A DNA stretch of 64,000 nt from contig SSNU01000055.1 of the NCBI GenBank assembly GCA_012064415.1, forward strand, positions 434,001 through 498,000, given 5' to 3'. The number at the start of each line of letters is the position of its first letter. Positions within the stretch are counted from its first letter, which is position 1. The notes below the pieces were generated by a model. That model made no database searches. It saw only the letters and a list, made by a program, of their open reading frames with translations, and was not told the DNA's origin. This DNA comes from Gyrodactylus bullatarudis. Its lineage: Eukaryota; Platyhelminthes; Monogenea; Gyrodactylidea; Gyrodactylidae. This document shows, in pieces, positions 26,701 to 36,124 of the stretch. The position numbers were made by a program, and so were the translations under genes.

Positions 26701-29700
26701 AATAAACTTGAAAATATTATTCTCTTAGAAGAAAGAAATCATGAAATATCCTTTTGAATGAGGTGTTCTTCATTCTTATTCTTTTAATAGTTATAAATGA
26801 CAATTTATCAGTTTACAACTCTAAGTTCAAAAATGAGAATTTGGCGCTAACTCGAGATTTGAAATATGCCATGATTTTCTTTAAAAATTATTTTTTCTGA
26901 ATGTCTATATAATTTTCCTTAGTTGGTTTAAGGTCTGAAGAGAGCCGACGAAAATAAAAGCTTTTATTCACCTCAAACCCTTCTCTCTTTCTATCCAGCA
27001 TGACTGATGGTCAGCAACCTCAGAATATCTTTCAGGAAATCAGGCGACTAGTGTCCCTCAATGATTTTTATGAATTTTTCATTATACGGCGAGCCTCATG
27101 ATCTAGATTTCAAAAAATCTTGGTAAAATTCAATTTATGGATAAAAAAATGAGAATTTTGTATCGATCATAAATTCCCATCCTGACTTGCTTTAGCACCA
27201 GAGTTTAAGAAGAAAAAACCTACAAAATTATTAACTATATACATAAAAAATACAGAATAGAATATAGAGAACTATACTTTAATTTATTTTGAATGCGATT
27301 ATATGTATGTACATTGAGTCTATCAAGTTCTATTGAAAGAAAGAATTTAAATATTGACAAACAACAACAAGCTTGTGTGTATAAATAAAAATAAATATTT
27401 AGAACATTACTCAAAATATGAGATTCCCCTCGTATTATTATTAATATGATAATTCCCTTTAATTCAAATCCGGAAGTAATTTTTATCAGAGAAAAAAATG
27501 TATTTATACCAACTCTGTTTATTTATTTTGTTCATGAAAATTATCCATCCTCTAAAGTTGGAATCAGATTGGTTTGAACTGTACAACTCTTTTGAAATGT
27601 CTTTTGTTCACCTTACATGTAATGTCTTATAATGTATCAGAATTGTAAAGTTTTTTTCAATTGATTCTTTCGTTCAAAATTACAAAAATCTTTCTGTTTT
27701 TCTCAGATAACTTATTCAAAAGTTTTAAAAAGTCTTCCAAAAAACAATTTTCAAAATTCCCTGATTTTTTCAAGCAATTAGATATCGAATAATTGAATTC
27801 GAATACGAATTATAGATTCATGTTTTGAATAATTACAAAGTACAACTTTTTACAAGGTTTTTAGACATTTTAACCTACTAGAAAAGTACACTAGCTTAAT
27901 GGATATCGTCTTCTCACACCTAGATGTTAGAATTCGGATAAACAGGTGTCAATTCCATAAGAGAGTCAAATAATATTCAACTGACGGTGGCAGATGTAGA
28001 CGAGTTTCGTCCTTATTAGGACTCCTCAGTACACCATAGCCAGGATTCGAACCCGGGTCTTCTTCTAATAAGAAAGAAACGCGTCTACATCTGTTATCGT
28101 GAGCTGAATATTATTTGACTCTCTTATGGGATTGACACCTGCTTATCCGAATTCTAACATCTAGGTGTGAGAAGACAATCTTCATCAAGTTAGCGTTCAT
28201 ATGGATATAAAGTTGGTTGATATGAAGTTGGGAATCTACGATTTTTACTAGATCTCGAGTTTTCATCAAAAATTCGAATTTGTTAAAGATTTTTTGGAAT
28301 CCTACTCATGTTGCCCATTTTTAACATTTGAAGAAAAATATTCTGAAAATAATTATTTTTATGAAAAATATGTTCATTTTTCATATTTTGATTTGGCGCC
28401 AAAATCCCATTTTTTCGAACTTTGAACTGAAAATTTCTATTGATTTCAATGTGAGAAAGTGATCAAAAGAGTTTTTCAAGATTAGATAAAAAGCTGAACA
28501 GCACCGTCAAATTATCGACAGTTTTCCCATTTTCGAGAGATTTTGAGTTATTGAAATTTCATTGATTTTCAAGTAGTGAAATTTTTTTCAGAATTTTTTT
28601 CTTCAAATGTCAAGAGTTAGATTAACAAACTCGAGTTCTTGACGAAAAAATCGAGATTTCTGTAAAAATCGTAGATTCCCAACTTCATATCAATTAGCTT
28701 TAGTAATTACCAGTAACCACACTTTGCTAGTAGGTTAATTGTCTAAAAAATAGTCTCATGTTCTTTTAATAATTATTGAATAAAATTCCCAAAAATTATT
28801 ATTCTCTCTGTGAACTAATTAAGAAGAAACTATACCAAAAATGCACGCACAATATTTTCACAAATTATTTAGTAGTAAGGGTACTCATGTCCGTACCAAA
28901 TTCCGCTCAGAAATGAAACGTGAAATGAATATTAATTCTTGAGTTTATCACGTCTCTTGATTGTGACATGCAGGTACTCTTCCTTACGTATTAATAATAT
29001 ATTTACACTTTTTACAATTCTAACAAGCACAACATCTTACTTATTAAATAATACTAAAAAGCAAAACATGTTGCCATTCTATGGATGTACGATAATTTTT
29101 AAATACCTCCAAAAATCCACTTGAACTCATATTAAAATCAAAGTAGAAGATGTATTAACACCAAATGTACATTACTTAACTCTTATCATTCTTAAAGTGA
29201 GTTATTATTCATTCAAGCATCAGAAAATACTTCGTTAACCACCCATTCGATAGGAAATTTATTAATCTCCTGGAATACGCAAATATCTTGGCTTTATCAT
29301 TCGTCAAACTCGCGCTATACTAATTTAAAGAGAGTTGATTTTTTTCGAAAAATTAATTTTTGTTTAAAACGTTTTTTTGAAAACCTACTTCCCAGGGTCA
29401 TAGATAAAAAGTAAGATAACTTTTTTCGAGTAATCATACCTGAAAAATTCATATATACAATCGCTTGAACTCTATCTGCTAAAGCAACAAAGATAACCTG
29501 TTTTTGAATCAAAAAATGGGTCCTTTTTTGATCGATAACTTTTGAACCAAAAATAATTGCGTTAAAACAACGGTTGAATTGTAATCAGCGTATCCATAGG
29601 ATAGACAAAAGATTGAATGCGAGTTATGAAAAAAAATTCTCTGGGACTTTAAGGGTTAAGTGATACCCCTGATGATCTTATGAGTAGGGTGGAAAATTTG

Positions 29701-32700
29701 AGATTTTTTCGATTTTTGATATCATAATCAACTGTGCTTTATAAAAAAACTAATTCTTTACACTTTTTAGTTTCCTAGATAATTTTGCGATTTTTTTGCG
29801 ATTTTAATCTCATGTTTCCATTTTTTCCCCTTTCTCCAATCCTTTTGTGTCCTCTTTTGTCTCGGTTTCCCATCTTCTCCTATTAATTTCTTACCTAGGC
29901 TCTGTTAAGGCACCATTAAAAATAAATCACGCAGAGATTTCCTCTCAGATTTGAAAAGGCCTCCAACTCCGTTCACTACAAAATGGGTTGAAGCTATTAA
30001 AAACTATTGGATAAAAAATGAAGAATTATAAAACTTCATTAAGGAAAGGAATTGAAATCGTGCAGAATCTCGATATAAAGAGGATCCTTTAAAAAGGATA
30101 TTCAAGTGAAAAGCCAGCGAAACCGAAAAAAATTCAAAAAATGTAAAAATGGAACATGAAAATAATAGTACTATGGAGTACAATCTTTTGTTGAGTTGGA
30201 AGCCGATTTCAGCTTAGGTTGAAAGATATTTTTCAAAACTAGAGTATTTTCATGATAAGAATTAAACATTCAAAATAGAAACTTGTATTTCGTATGCTAA
30301 CGCACTGGACTAAAATTTCCCTCCATTTTTCCATTTTCAAAAATAAAATTGCGATTTATTTGCCATTTTTGCGATATTTTTGCGATATTTTTCAATATTT
30401 TATTCCATTTATTTTCCGCCCTATTTATGAGAAATGTACATTTAGTGTTAATACATTTTTTACTCTGGTTTTAATAATTGTTTCTGATATTTATTTGAAA
30501 ATTGACGCAGTAACATGATCATTGATAGCGAACCATTTGAATTTTTATGCAAAACTCATTTAATAATATAAGACGATCCTAATTTTTTTTCTTCTTGGGT
30601 TATTGATCAAGTATCAAGATTTTCTACAAATCATAGATTCCCAACTTCATATGAATTAGCCTTGCTTATGAGTACCAACTGTGATTTTAATCTATTTCTA
30701 ATTTTTTTCAGTGTTCTCCACATGATAAGGGCAATGCTGAAATTGCTGCAGATTCAACGGTTGGTCCCCTAATGGACCACTACGAAGCAAAATTGAGTAC
30801 TCTTGCAGATATTTGCGAAAAGACTGTTCTCAAACGGATGCTCAAGGAACTATTCAAGACCAGCATGTTCATCATAGAAAAGCAAATTGTCCTACCGACG
30901 ATAAGCTCAGCTGACCTATTTGGCAACATGTCAGGGAATGCTCAAGCGAAAATTTCCAGTGTCGGACAGACTCTCTTGTCAAATGTTGTGTCTTCTCAGA
31001 CTACTGCCTCCAAATTATTACAAGACATATCCAAAGACTCTGGCCTTCTGGATAAAGTGGGCAATTTGACGCCGAGGCATTGTGAAATCTTGGACATTTG
31101 CTTGGAGAGCATCAAAGCGTACTTCCATGCCGGCGGTTCTGGTCTTAAAGAGGCTTACCTGGAGAAGAGTTCCGAATTGCAATCACTCAAATATGCTCTA
31201 TCTCTTTATACTCAGACTACGGATGCCTTGATAAAGAACTTTGTTGCTACACAAAACGAGCAAGGTAACTTGCTCATGTTCAGAAATCTATTTAATTTCT
31301 TTAACCCTCTCAAATTAGAAAAAAGCCTAGTTTAGCATAGAGCATATTCATTCATTCACGTTAATGTGATATAAAATATCCATTTACGAGATATTCTAAC
31401 AGAGTAAATAGAAAATCTCATACTGAGATCTGTTCCAATTATCAGAAATTCATGATAGATTGAGTGACTCTTTCTGGTAGCAGGAAATTTCATTGATTCA
31501 TGAGACATTAGCCTCATAGTCCTACTGGGTGATAATTTAAAGGAAAAACTGCATTCAGATCTTGTAGCAAAATTTAAAGCTAATTAATATGAAGATGGGA
31601 ATTTATGATTTTTACAAAATTCTTAATTTTTTCGTCAAGAAATCGAATTTGATCAAGATTTTTTGGAATCTAGATCCTAGGTTCCACTTTTAGGATCTGA
31701 AGAAAAAAAAATTTGAAAAAAAATCAAATTTTAAGAAAGTTATGGCATATTTCAAATCTAGCGATGGCGTCGAATTCCCATTTTTTTGAACTTTGAGTTG
31801 ATAATTTTTGTTGATTTAAAAGTCAGAGAGTGATCAAAAGTTGATTTTTAGGATCACGATTAGTAAAAGAAATCAAATATGCTGATTCAGATTTTGAGAA
31901 TCCGCCCATCTTCGTGTGAAAATCAAATTTTGATTTTTTGAACATTTTCACTACTTGAAAATCGATGAAATTTTGATGATTCAAGATCCCTGGAAATTGG
32001 CGAGTCCATTGAAATTTTTATGGTCATAATCGGTTTCTTTGACTAATCGTGATCCTTAAAATCAACTTTTGATCACTCTCTGACTTTTAAATCAACATCC
32101 TAAAAGTGGAACCTACGATCTAGATTCCAAAAAATCTTGATCAAATTCGATTTCTTGACGAAAAAATTAAGAATTTTGTAAAAATCATAAATTCCCATCT
32201 TCATATTAATCAGGTGTACTTATCTCCTGGAATGTATGACGAAAAATTAAATTTGATTTTTAAAACCTTTGTTTTTGAAATCATTCAATATTTTCTTTGA
32301 TAAACAGAACCATTGAAATTAACAGAAGCTCAAAGTTAATGAGTCATCAATTCTTGTGATAAAGCAACCATTTTATTAATTCGTAATTCAATCTTGGAAT
32401 AGTTTTTATTTCAATGATAAACTTGACTAGAAATGAAAATGCGCTTAATGAATTTTACATTCCATGGAATTGAAAAAGATCAATTTTCTAATTGAATTAT
32501 TTCGTTATGCACTTGTAAATGTTAATTTCTGATGATAGATAAGGCAGCTATTGATGAAGTTGTTGGAGATCTATCTGTACAAGTTAATCTTATCAAGCAT
32601 CCAGCTCATGGTGAACACAAAGTAGTCATAACTGGTAAGCAATGTTCCAGAATAAAAGTTTTAAAAGCCATTCAGTTTGTAATCGTCTTCTTTTTCATCT

Positions 32701-33385
32701 CTCTAATAGTGATCGGTGCTAACAACCTCAAATGGTCTACGTCTAATGGTTCCTTTAAACCCTTCATTGAGGTCAACATAATAGGACCCTTATTGCAGGA
32801 TAAAAAGCGGAAATTTGCTACAAAATCAAAGAACAATACCTGGTCACCAAAGTACAATGAATCGTTCACATTGTAAGCTAAAGAAATATCACTTAATTAT
32901 CTCTAATAAAATCAAATTGCAATCATCTTCTCAGCTTCCTTGGTGCTGGTTCCAACACCGATTCCTATGAATTGCATTTTGTCGCCAAAGATTATTGCTT
33001 TGGAAGAGCCGATCGTATTATCGGCATGACAGTACTCCAGTTAAAGGATCTCTCGAATAAAACGAAAAATGTTACCGGAAATACGAGTGGTGCATGTGCC
33101 TGTTTATGTTCCTTCGGGAGGAGAATCCAGCTGGATGACACTGGCTGGACCATAATGAGAATTCTGAGCCAACGACCGAATGATGAAATTGCCAAAGATT
33201 TTATACGCCTCAAGAGTGAAGTCCGCAGTCAAGATGACTCTGGTCAGAGAGGGGCAACTAGTGGCCCGAAAAATGCCAAACCGGCTGGAATTTTCTCAAA
33301 TACCAATAATAACACCAACAATAATGGAGGAATTGAGAAAACTGTCACTGTGCGCCGTTCAAATCAGGCAGTTAACGTTAGATGA
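8710..33385 (+). CDS. unc-13: UNC-13/Munc13 synaptic vesicle priming factor
   Basis: Exons: 8710-8731, 8757-8886, 8925-9042, 9069-9254, 9351-9381, 9437-9648, 10759-11059, [short exon missing], 14441-14673, 15669-15719, 16015-16344, 18353-18909, 18973-19185, 19244-20563, 20636-20972, 21913-22291, 23044-23163, 23253-23333, 23558-23777, 23831-24200, 24260-24545, 24603-24677, 24763-24860, 24938-25088, 25144-25212, 25275-26075, 26140-26439, 30712-31264, 32539-32634, 32710-32872, 32935-33385. About 2,750 residues. C2A at the N-terminus (MPITFIKILSGNIKS...[16 protein letters not shown]), a linker of over 1,300 residues rich in Gln, Asn, Ser and Pro, a Munc13-type calmodulin helix ([16 protein letters not shown]), a C1 finger with all eight ligands (H-x12-C-x2-C-x13-C-x2-C-x4-H-x2-C-x7-C, exon 23558), C2B with Ca-binding Asp ([16 protein letters not shown]), MUN, and C2C ending in [18 protein letters not shown]-13 opens syntaxin and primes vesicles at presynaptic sites. 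Confidence 0.95.
9649..10758 (+). other. unc-13 intron, no gene seen
   Basis: A 1.1-kb AT-rich intron between phase-0 exons. It has simple T- and A-rich tracts; I see no coding frame or repeat shared with other parts of the window. Confidence 0.7.
11368..11556 (+). repeat. Dispersed intronic repeat, copy 1
   Basis: Shares with 15746-15905, in the same order and orientation, the blocks CAGAAAATGATAAGGATAT, CATATAGATTACT, AGTAACATTCATTCAAAAT and TTGGCGCGGGTTT...AATTGTAATTT...AAATGA. Both copies are in unc-13 introns. The copies differ by indels, so they are old. Confidence 0.6.
12632..13068. mobile_element. TA-flanked palindromic MITE (GGCGCC family), copy A
   Basis: Terminal inverted repeats: left AAGTTGGTTGATATGAAGTT, right AACTTCATATCAACCAACTT, extending inward through GGAATCT...GATTTT...ACGAAAACCT. 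TA lies directly outside both ends (12630-12631 and 13069-13070), the target duplication expected of Tc1/mariner-type elements. An internal inverted pair (GATTTTCAGGATCACAATAA and its complement at about 12810) lies inside, and a TTTTGGCGCCAAA palindrome sits at 12897-12909. No transposase frame. Located in an unc-13 intron. Confidence 0.75.
13697..14257. mobile_element. Palindromic MITE-like element, second family
   Basis: Left arm from 13697 (CAGTTAAACTTGTTACTCG, then TTTCAAGA...CTCAAGAAT...AATCTTGTTACTA) is the reverse complement of the right arm ending at 14257 (AGTAACAAGATT...ATTCTTGAGAATATC...CTTGAAACCGAGTAACAATTTTAACTG). Arms are about 65 bp with mismatches. No coding frame inside. In an unc-13 intron. 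A related fragment (TAACAAGATTAACGGTAAC) occurs near 61530. Confidence 0.6.
14700..14930. repeat. Degenerate tandem repeat of TTTTTGACTATA-type units
   Basis: Repeated variants of ACATTTTTGACTATA, TAGTTTTGACTACA and ACATTTGACTATAGT occur eight or so times in 230 bp of an unc-13 intron. Irregular spacing suggests a decayed minisatellite. Confidence 0.6.
15155..15396. mobile_element. Palindromic MITE-like element, third family
   Basis: Left arm (ATATCCCACAGGTTCTTCTTATTTGGTAA ... CCTTACTAACGGATCCCAC, starting about 15158) pairs with the right arm (CTAAATAAGACGAACCTGTGAAATATAT, GTGGAATCCATTAGTAAGG) in reverse complement, with an extra 20-odd bp in the right arm. Non-coding, in an unc-13 intron. 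Confidence 0.55.
15746..15905 (+). repeat. Dispersed intronic repeat, copy 2
   Basis: Direct, diverged copy of 11368-11556: TCAGAAAATGATGAGGATAT, GCCATATAGATTACT, AGTAACATTCATTCAAAAT, TTGGCGCGGGTTT and AATTGTAATTT...AAATGA in the same order. Confidence 0.6.
16549..16626. repeat. Short near-perfect inverted repeat
   Basis: ATAAAATTTATTAAAACTTAGG at the left and CCTAAGTTTTAATAAATTTTAT at the right are reverse complements (about 28-bp arms including TCAATA/TATTGA) around a loop of roughly 20 bp, able to form a strong hairpin in an unc-13 intron. Confidence 0.7.
21021..21848. mobile_element. Palindromic MITE, ATGAAGATGA subfamily, copy 1
   Basis: Ends are inverted: left AAGCTAAGTTGACATGAAGATG, right CATCTTCATGTTCTTAAGTT. 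The left inner part (TTTTTCCAAAAAACTCAA) corresponds to the right inner part (TTGAGTTTTTTTTGTAAAAA). Related to the GGCGCC family at its ends (AAGCTAATTGATATGAAG) but with different inner sequence. Fills most of the 20973-21912 unc-13 intron. Confidence 0.6.
22540..22640. repeat. Fragment of GGCGCC MITE
   Basis: Contains the inner block GATCACTCTCTTACTTTGAAATCAA, an AAACTCAAAATTCAAAAAATGAG-like stretch and GAATTTGGCGCCATAA (core at 22613-22624), matching the middle of the 12632 and 28210 elements but without terminal repeats. In the 22292-23043 unc-13 intron. Confidence 0.55.
26820..26950. repeat. Fragment of GGCGCC MITE
   Basis: Has AAGTTCAAAAATGAGAATTT followed by GGCGCTAACTCG and AAATATGCCATGATTTTCTTT, matching the middle of the palindromic MITE family; no terminal repeats recognised. 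Lies early in the 26440-30711 unc-13 intron. Confidence 0.5.
27862..28062 (-). mobile_element. tRNA-related repeat, reverse copy
   Basis: On the minus strand this carries a pol III B-box GGTTCGAATCC (at 28043-28053) followed by TGGCTATGGTGTACTGA, ATCTGCCACCGTCAGTTGAA, TATTATTTGACTCTCTTATG, ACATCTAGGTGTGAGAAGAC and GCTAGTGTAC...CTAGTAGGTT, the same order as the element at 57151-57531. The A-box side is missing. It abuts an oppositely oriented copy, so the pair forms a large palindrome. Confidence 0.75.
28083..28745 (+). mobile_element. tRNA-related repeat, forward copy split by a MITE
   Basis: 28083-28209 (CGTCTACATCTGTTATCGTG ... CTAGGTGTGAGAAGAC ... GGATATA) continues at 28703-28745 (GTAATTACCAGTAACCACAC ... 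GCTAGTAGG). At 57363-57531 these two parts are contiguous. The MITE at 28210-28700 sits exactly in between. The head with B-box is absent; the copy begins where the reverse copy ends. Confidence 0.8.
28210..28700. mobile_element. TA-flanked palindromic MITE (GGCGCC family), copy B, nested
   Basis: Termini AAGTTGGTTGATATGAAGTT and AACTTCATATCAATTAGCTT, flanked by TA at 28208-28209 and 28701-28702. TTTGGCGCCAAAA lies at 28392-28404. It interrupts the tRNA-related repeat, whose uninterrupted form exists at 57.5 kb, so the empty site and the TA duplication can be read directly. No transposase; mobilisation by a Tc1/mariner-type enzyme in trans is inferred. Confidence 0.85.
30617..30662. repeat. 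Solo terminal repeat of GGCGCC MITE
   Basis: ATTTTCTACAAATCATAGAT followed by TCCCAACTTCATATGAATTAGCC matches the right terminus of the MITE family. The rest of the element is not recognised beside it. Lies 50 bp before the unc-13 exon at 30712. Confidence 0.6.
31577..32216. mobile_element. Palindromic MITE (GGCGCC family), copy C
   Basis: 640-bp palindrome in the 31265-32538 unc-13 intron. Left AAGCTAATTAATATGAAGAT...GGGAATTTATGATTTTTAC, right GTAAAAATCATAAATTCCCATCTTCATATTAAT. Further paired blocks are TTTTTTCGTCAAGAAATCGA and its complement, and AGGTTCCACTTTTAGGA and its complement. TA dinucleotides lie just outside (31575-31576, 32217-32218). The central GGCGCC has decayed to GGCGTC. Confidence 0.7.
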
Positions 33386-34108
33386 GATCATTATTGTCTG
33401 TAATGATAATTTTATGATCGCTTGGACGCCAAAATTAAAATCTCCCCTCTTAGACCAATTGTAACCAAAAAAATACGAAACTCTCTGCTTTTATTCCTCA
33501 ATGAATGAATTGTTTTTCCAAATTATAAACAGAAAAAAAACAATGAAAAAATTAATGCCTTTTCTATTTGGAACGATGAATGGAAATTAACGATAAAAAA
33601 TTCTAAAGGGAAGACATAAAATATTTATAGAAATTATCATGCATACATACATATTATTATTATTGTATTGTATCTCTTCTCTGTGATAAACGCACCTTTT
33701 GGTAGCCATTTCATATTCAAATTCTACCCTCCCGAAATGAAAGGAGATGGATATTTTTTGTACGATCCTAAAGGAAAATAAGATGAGATCTTATATAGAT
33801 CTCAGTTGTAAATAGAAAAAAGACAAACTATGAGTATGATGATTACTTAAAGTTTAATTGCTTTATTTACTTATCCAATACAATAATGGATAATTTATTT
33901 CCTTCGATAAAACAATTTTATATGCTCACTAAGCATTGTAAATAAAAAAACCACCAATCAAAATTGGCGCATAGATCTAAATGCTCCTTTTTAATTGGCT
34001 AATGAAAAATTAAAGAAATCATCCTACTTTATGTTTATTAGGAAAATAAAATTTGCTTTTAAATAATTTTTCAAAAAAAAAATTATTTTCAAATACAATT
34101 CATCTGAA
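33386..34108. other. Intergenic: 3' flanks of unc-13 and beta-tubulin
   Basis: Convergent 3' regions, very AT-rich, with a TATTATTATTATTG run near 33645. No coding frame seen. Confidence 0.7.
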
Positions 34109-35587
34109 TCATCTTTCATCTTCAAAGGTATTGTTGCCTTGTGGTTCATCAGCACTACTCTCATATCCTTGATATTCGTTAATAAGGTCAATGACACTCG
34201 CTTCGGCGTTGAAGAATTCTTTTTCTTCCATGCCCTCCCCTGTATACCAGTGAACATGGGCTTTTCTCTTTAACATGGCACTGGATAGCTTTTGAATTCG
34301 GGAGAAAACTCTACGAATCGATGTTGTATTGCAAAGGAATGTTGCAGACAACTTCATGCCTCTCGGTGGAATATCACAGACTGCCTTTTCAATATTATTC
34401 GGAATCCAATTGACAAAATAACGAGAATTCTTTTGCTGAACAAATGAGTATTTTAAATTTTATTCGAGCTCGTCAAGTAAAGCAAAAAAAACATACTTGA
34501 GTACCATAGAGGCCTTCTTCGATTTCTGCCATGCTGGAAAGACCTCGAAATATTGCCGAGCATGTTAGAAATTTACCCTTTGTTGGATCACATGCAGCCA
34601 TAAGATATTTTGCATCAAACATTTGTTCAATTAGTGTCGGCACTTTAATCGATTGATAGGCCCGACTGTCATTTGAGCAAAGGGGAACAAAAGCAGGTGC
34701 AAAAAAGTGCATCCTTGGAAATGGAACCATATTGACGCAGAGCTTCCTCAAGTCTGAATTCAATTGTCCGGGAAATCTAAAACAAGTTGTTAGGCCACCG
34801 ATGCACATTGAAATCAAATGGTTAAAGTCAGGATAGGTTCCGGTAACTTTGAGGACATCCTGACATATGCTAGAGAGACCTTCATTATCAAGAATGACTG
34901 TGGAATCTGAGTATTCCGTCAGATAATCCAAGGAAAGCATTGCATTATAGTTTTCCACGACTATTTCACTAAGCTAAGTATAAAATTATCCCATTAAAAA
35001 AACCAAGAGGTAAAATCTCTGTTAAATTTACCAATGCAGAAGGAATAACAGAGAAGTTATTGACTATACGATCTGAATATTCATTTTTCAGATTGGAAAC
35101 CAATAATGAATTCGTACCGCTTCCACAGCCACCTCCGACCGAATGAATAATCTGAAATCCTTGAATAAGATCACAGGATTCCACAACCTTGCGAATGCAA
35201 TCCATGGCATCGTCCATCAAGTTAGACCCCTCACTATACATTCCTCTAGCATAGTTGTTTGAGGCACCTTGACGACCGCAGATGGTCATGTCAGGTCGAA
35301 ATAGATTGCCAACAGCAGAAGATTTGACAATTTCCGTAACCGTTGGATCCATGTCAATGTGAATAGAACGTGGAACAAATCGACCGCCAATGACCTCGTC
35401 GAAATATACATTCATCCTCTCCAATTGGAGATCTGACTGGCCAGAATATCTACCCTCTCCATTCAGTCCGTGTTCATCGGAGATAATTTCCCAGAACTAG
35501 TCAAACGATCAGAAATAATTATAAAACTACCTTTAGGCCACACTTTGTTCCACACCCGCCAAGAGAAATGCAAACTATTTCCCTCAT
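34109..35587 (-). CDS. Divergent beta-tubulin
   Basis: Exons 35587-35531, 35496-35032, 34973-34497 and 34435-34109 join in phase to 441 residues (introns 34, 58 and 61 bp). Starts with the beta-tubulin autoregulatory MREI. Beta-type landmarks: [81 protein letters not shown]. Nucleotide-site residues differ: the usual GQCGNQIG is GGCGTKCG (residues 10-17), the GGGTGSG signature is GGGCGSG, and the ALYDIC Tyr is Ser (GLSSIC). The C-terminal tail is short and less acidic ([14 protein letters not shown]). Frame and splice sites are intact, so it is probably expressed, perhaps tissue-restricted. It may not bind GTP normally (inference). Confidence 0.9.
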
Positions 35588-36124
35588 CAAAAGAAATCAA
35601 ATTGACCTCTCAATGAATGTTTAGAAAATCAAGAAAGAAAATCTGATAGTAAAAATCTTTTTGAATCAAATTTTATTAGTTTTTCTGCATAAATTTACAT
35701 AAATGCCTTTTTTATAGTGAAATCTATGGCATCGTGATAATAATGAGGATAATAGTTGTTTCAACAAAAAACATGTATCTATCAAGGCAAGAGTTCAGAG
35801 AGAAAGAGAAGGGGGAAGCCTGTTTTTAAAAAGGACATATTTTCCCAAGACATAGTGATTTCTCACGGTTGGCAGGAAGTTTATTATTCGAGGCCTTATT
35901 AAAGAATGCATGTGTATTCGTTTGGTTAAAAAAGTGATTGACAGGGGAAACATAAAACACAGAAAACTTGACAAATCGAGAGAGACAGATGAGGGGGGGG
36001 GTGAGAGATGAAACCAATCAATCAATCTTGACTGGTTTTTAGTAAAAAGTACGAGGTGCTGGAAAATTGTGACAATGCGTTTTTTTGAGGTTGAGAGAAA
36101 AGCAGTTTGGGTTTCAGTTCATTA
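35588..36124. other. Intergenic between beta-tubulin 5' end and FMR1 3' end
   Basis: Contains the presumed tubulin promoter and the FMR1-family 3' UTR, plus a run of nine G around 35993-36001. No gene seen. Confidence 0.6.

Noticed and set aside
28043..28053. Isolated pol III B-box as regulatory site
   Set aside because: It belongs to a truncated copy of the tRNA-related repeat.
35990..36001. Run of nine G, with similar runs near 17547 and 22503
   Set aside because: Homopolymers in non-coding DNA; may be polymorphic or miscounted, no function inferred.
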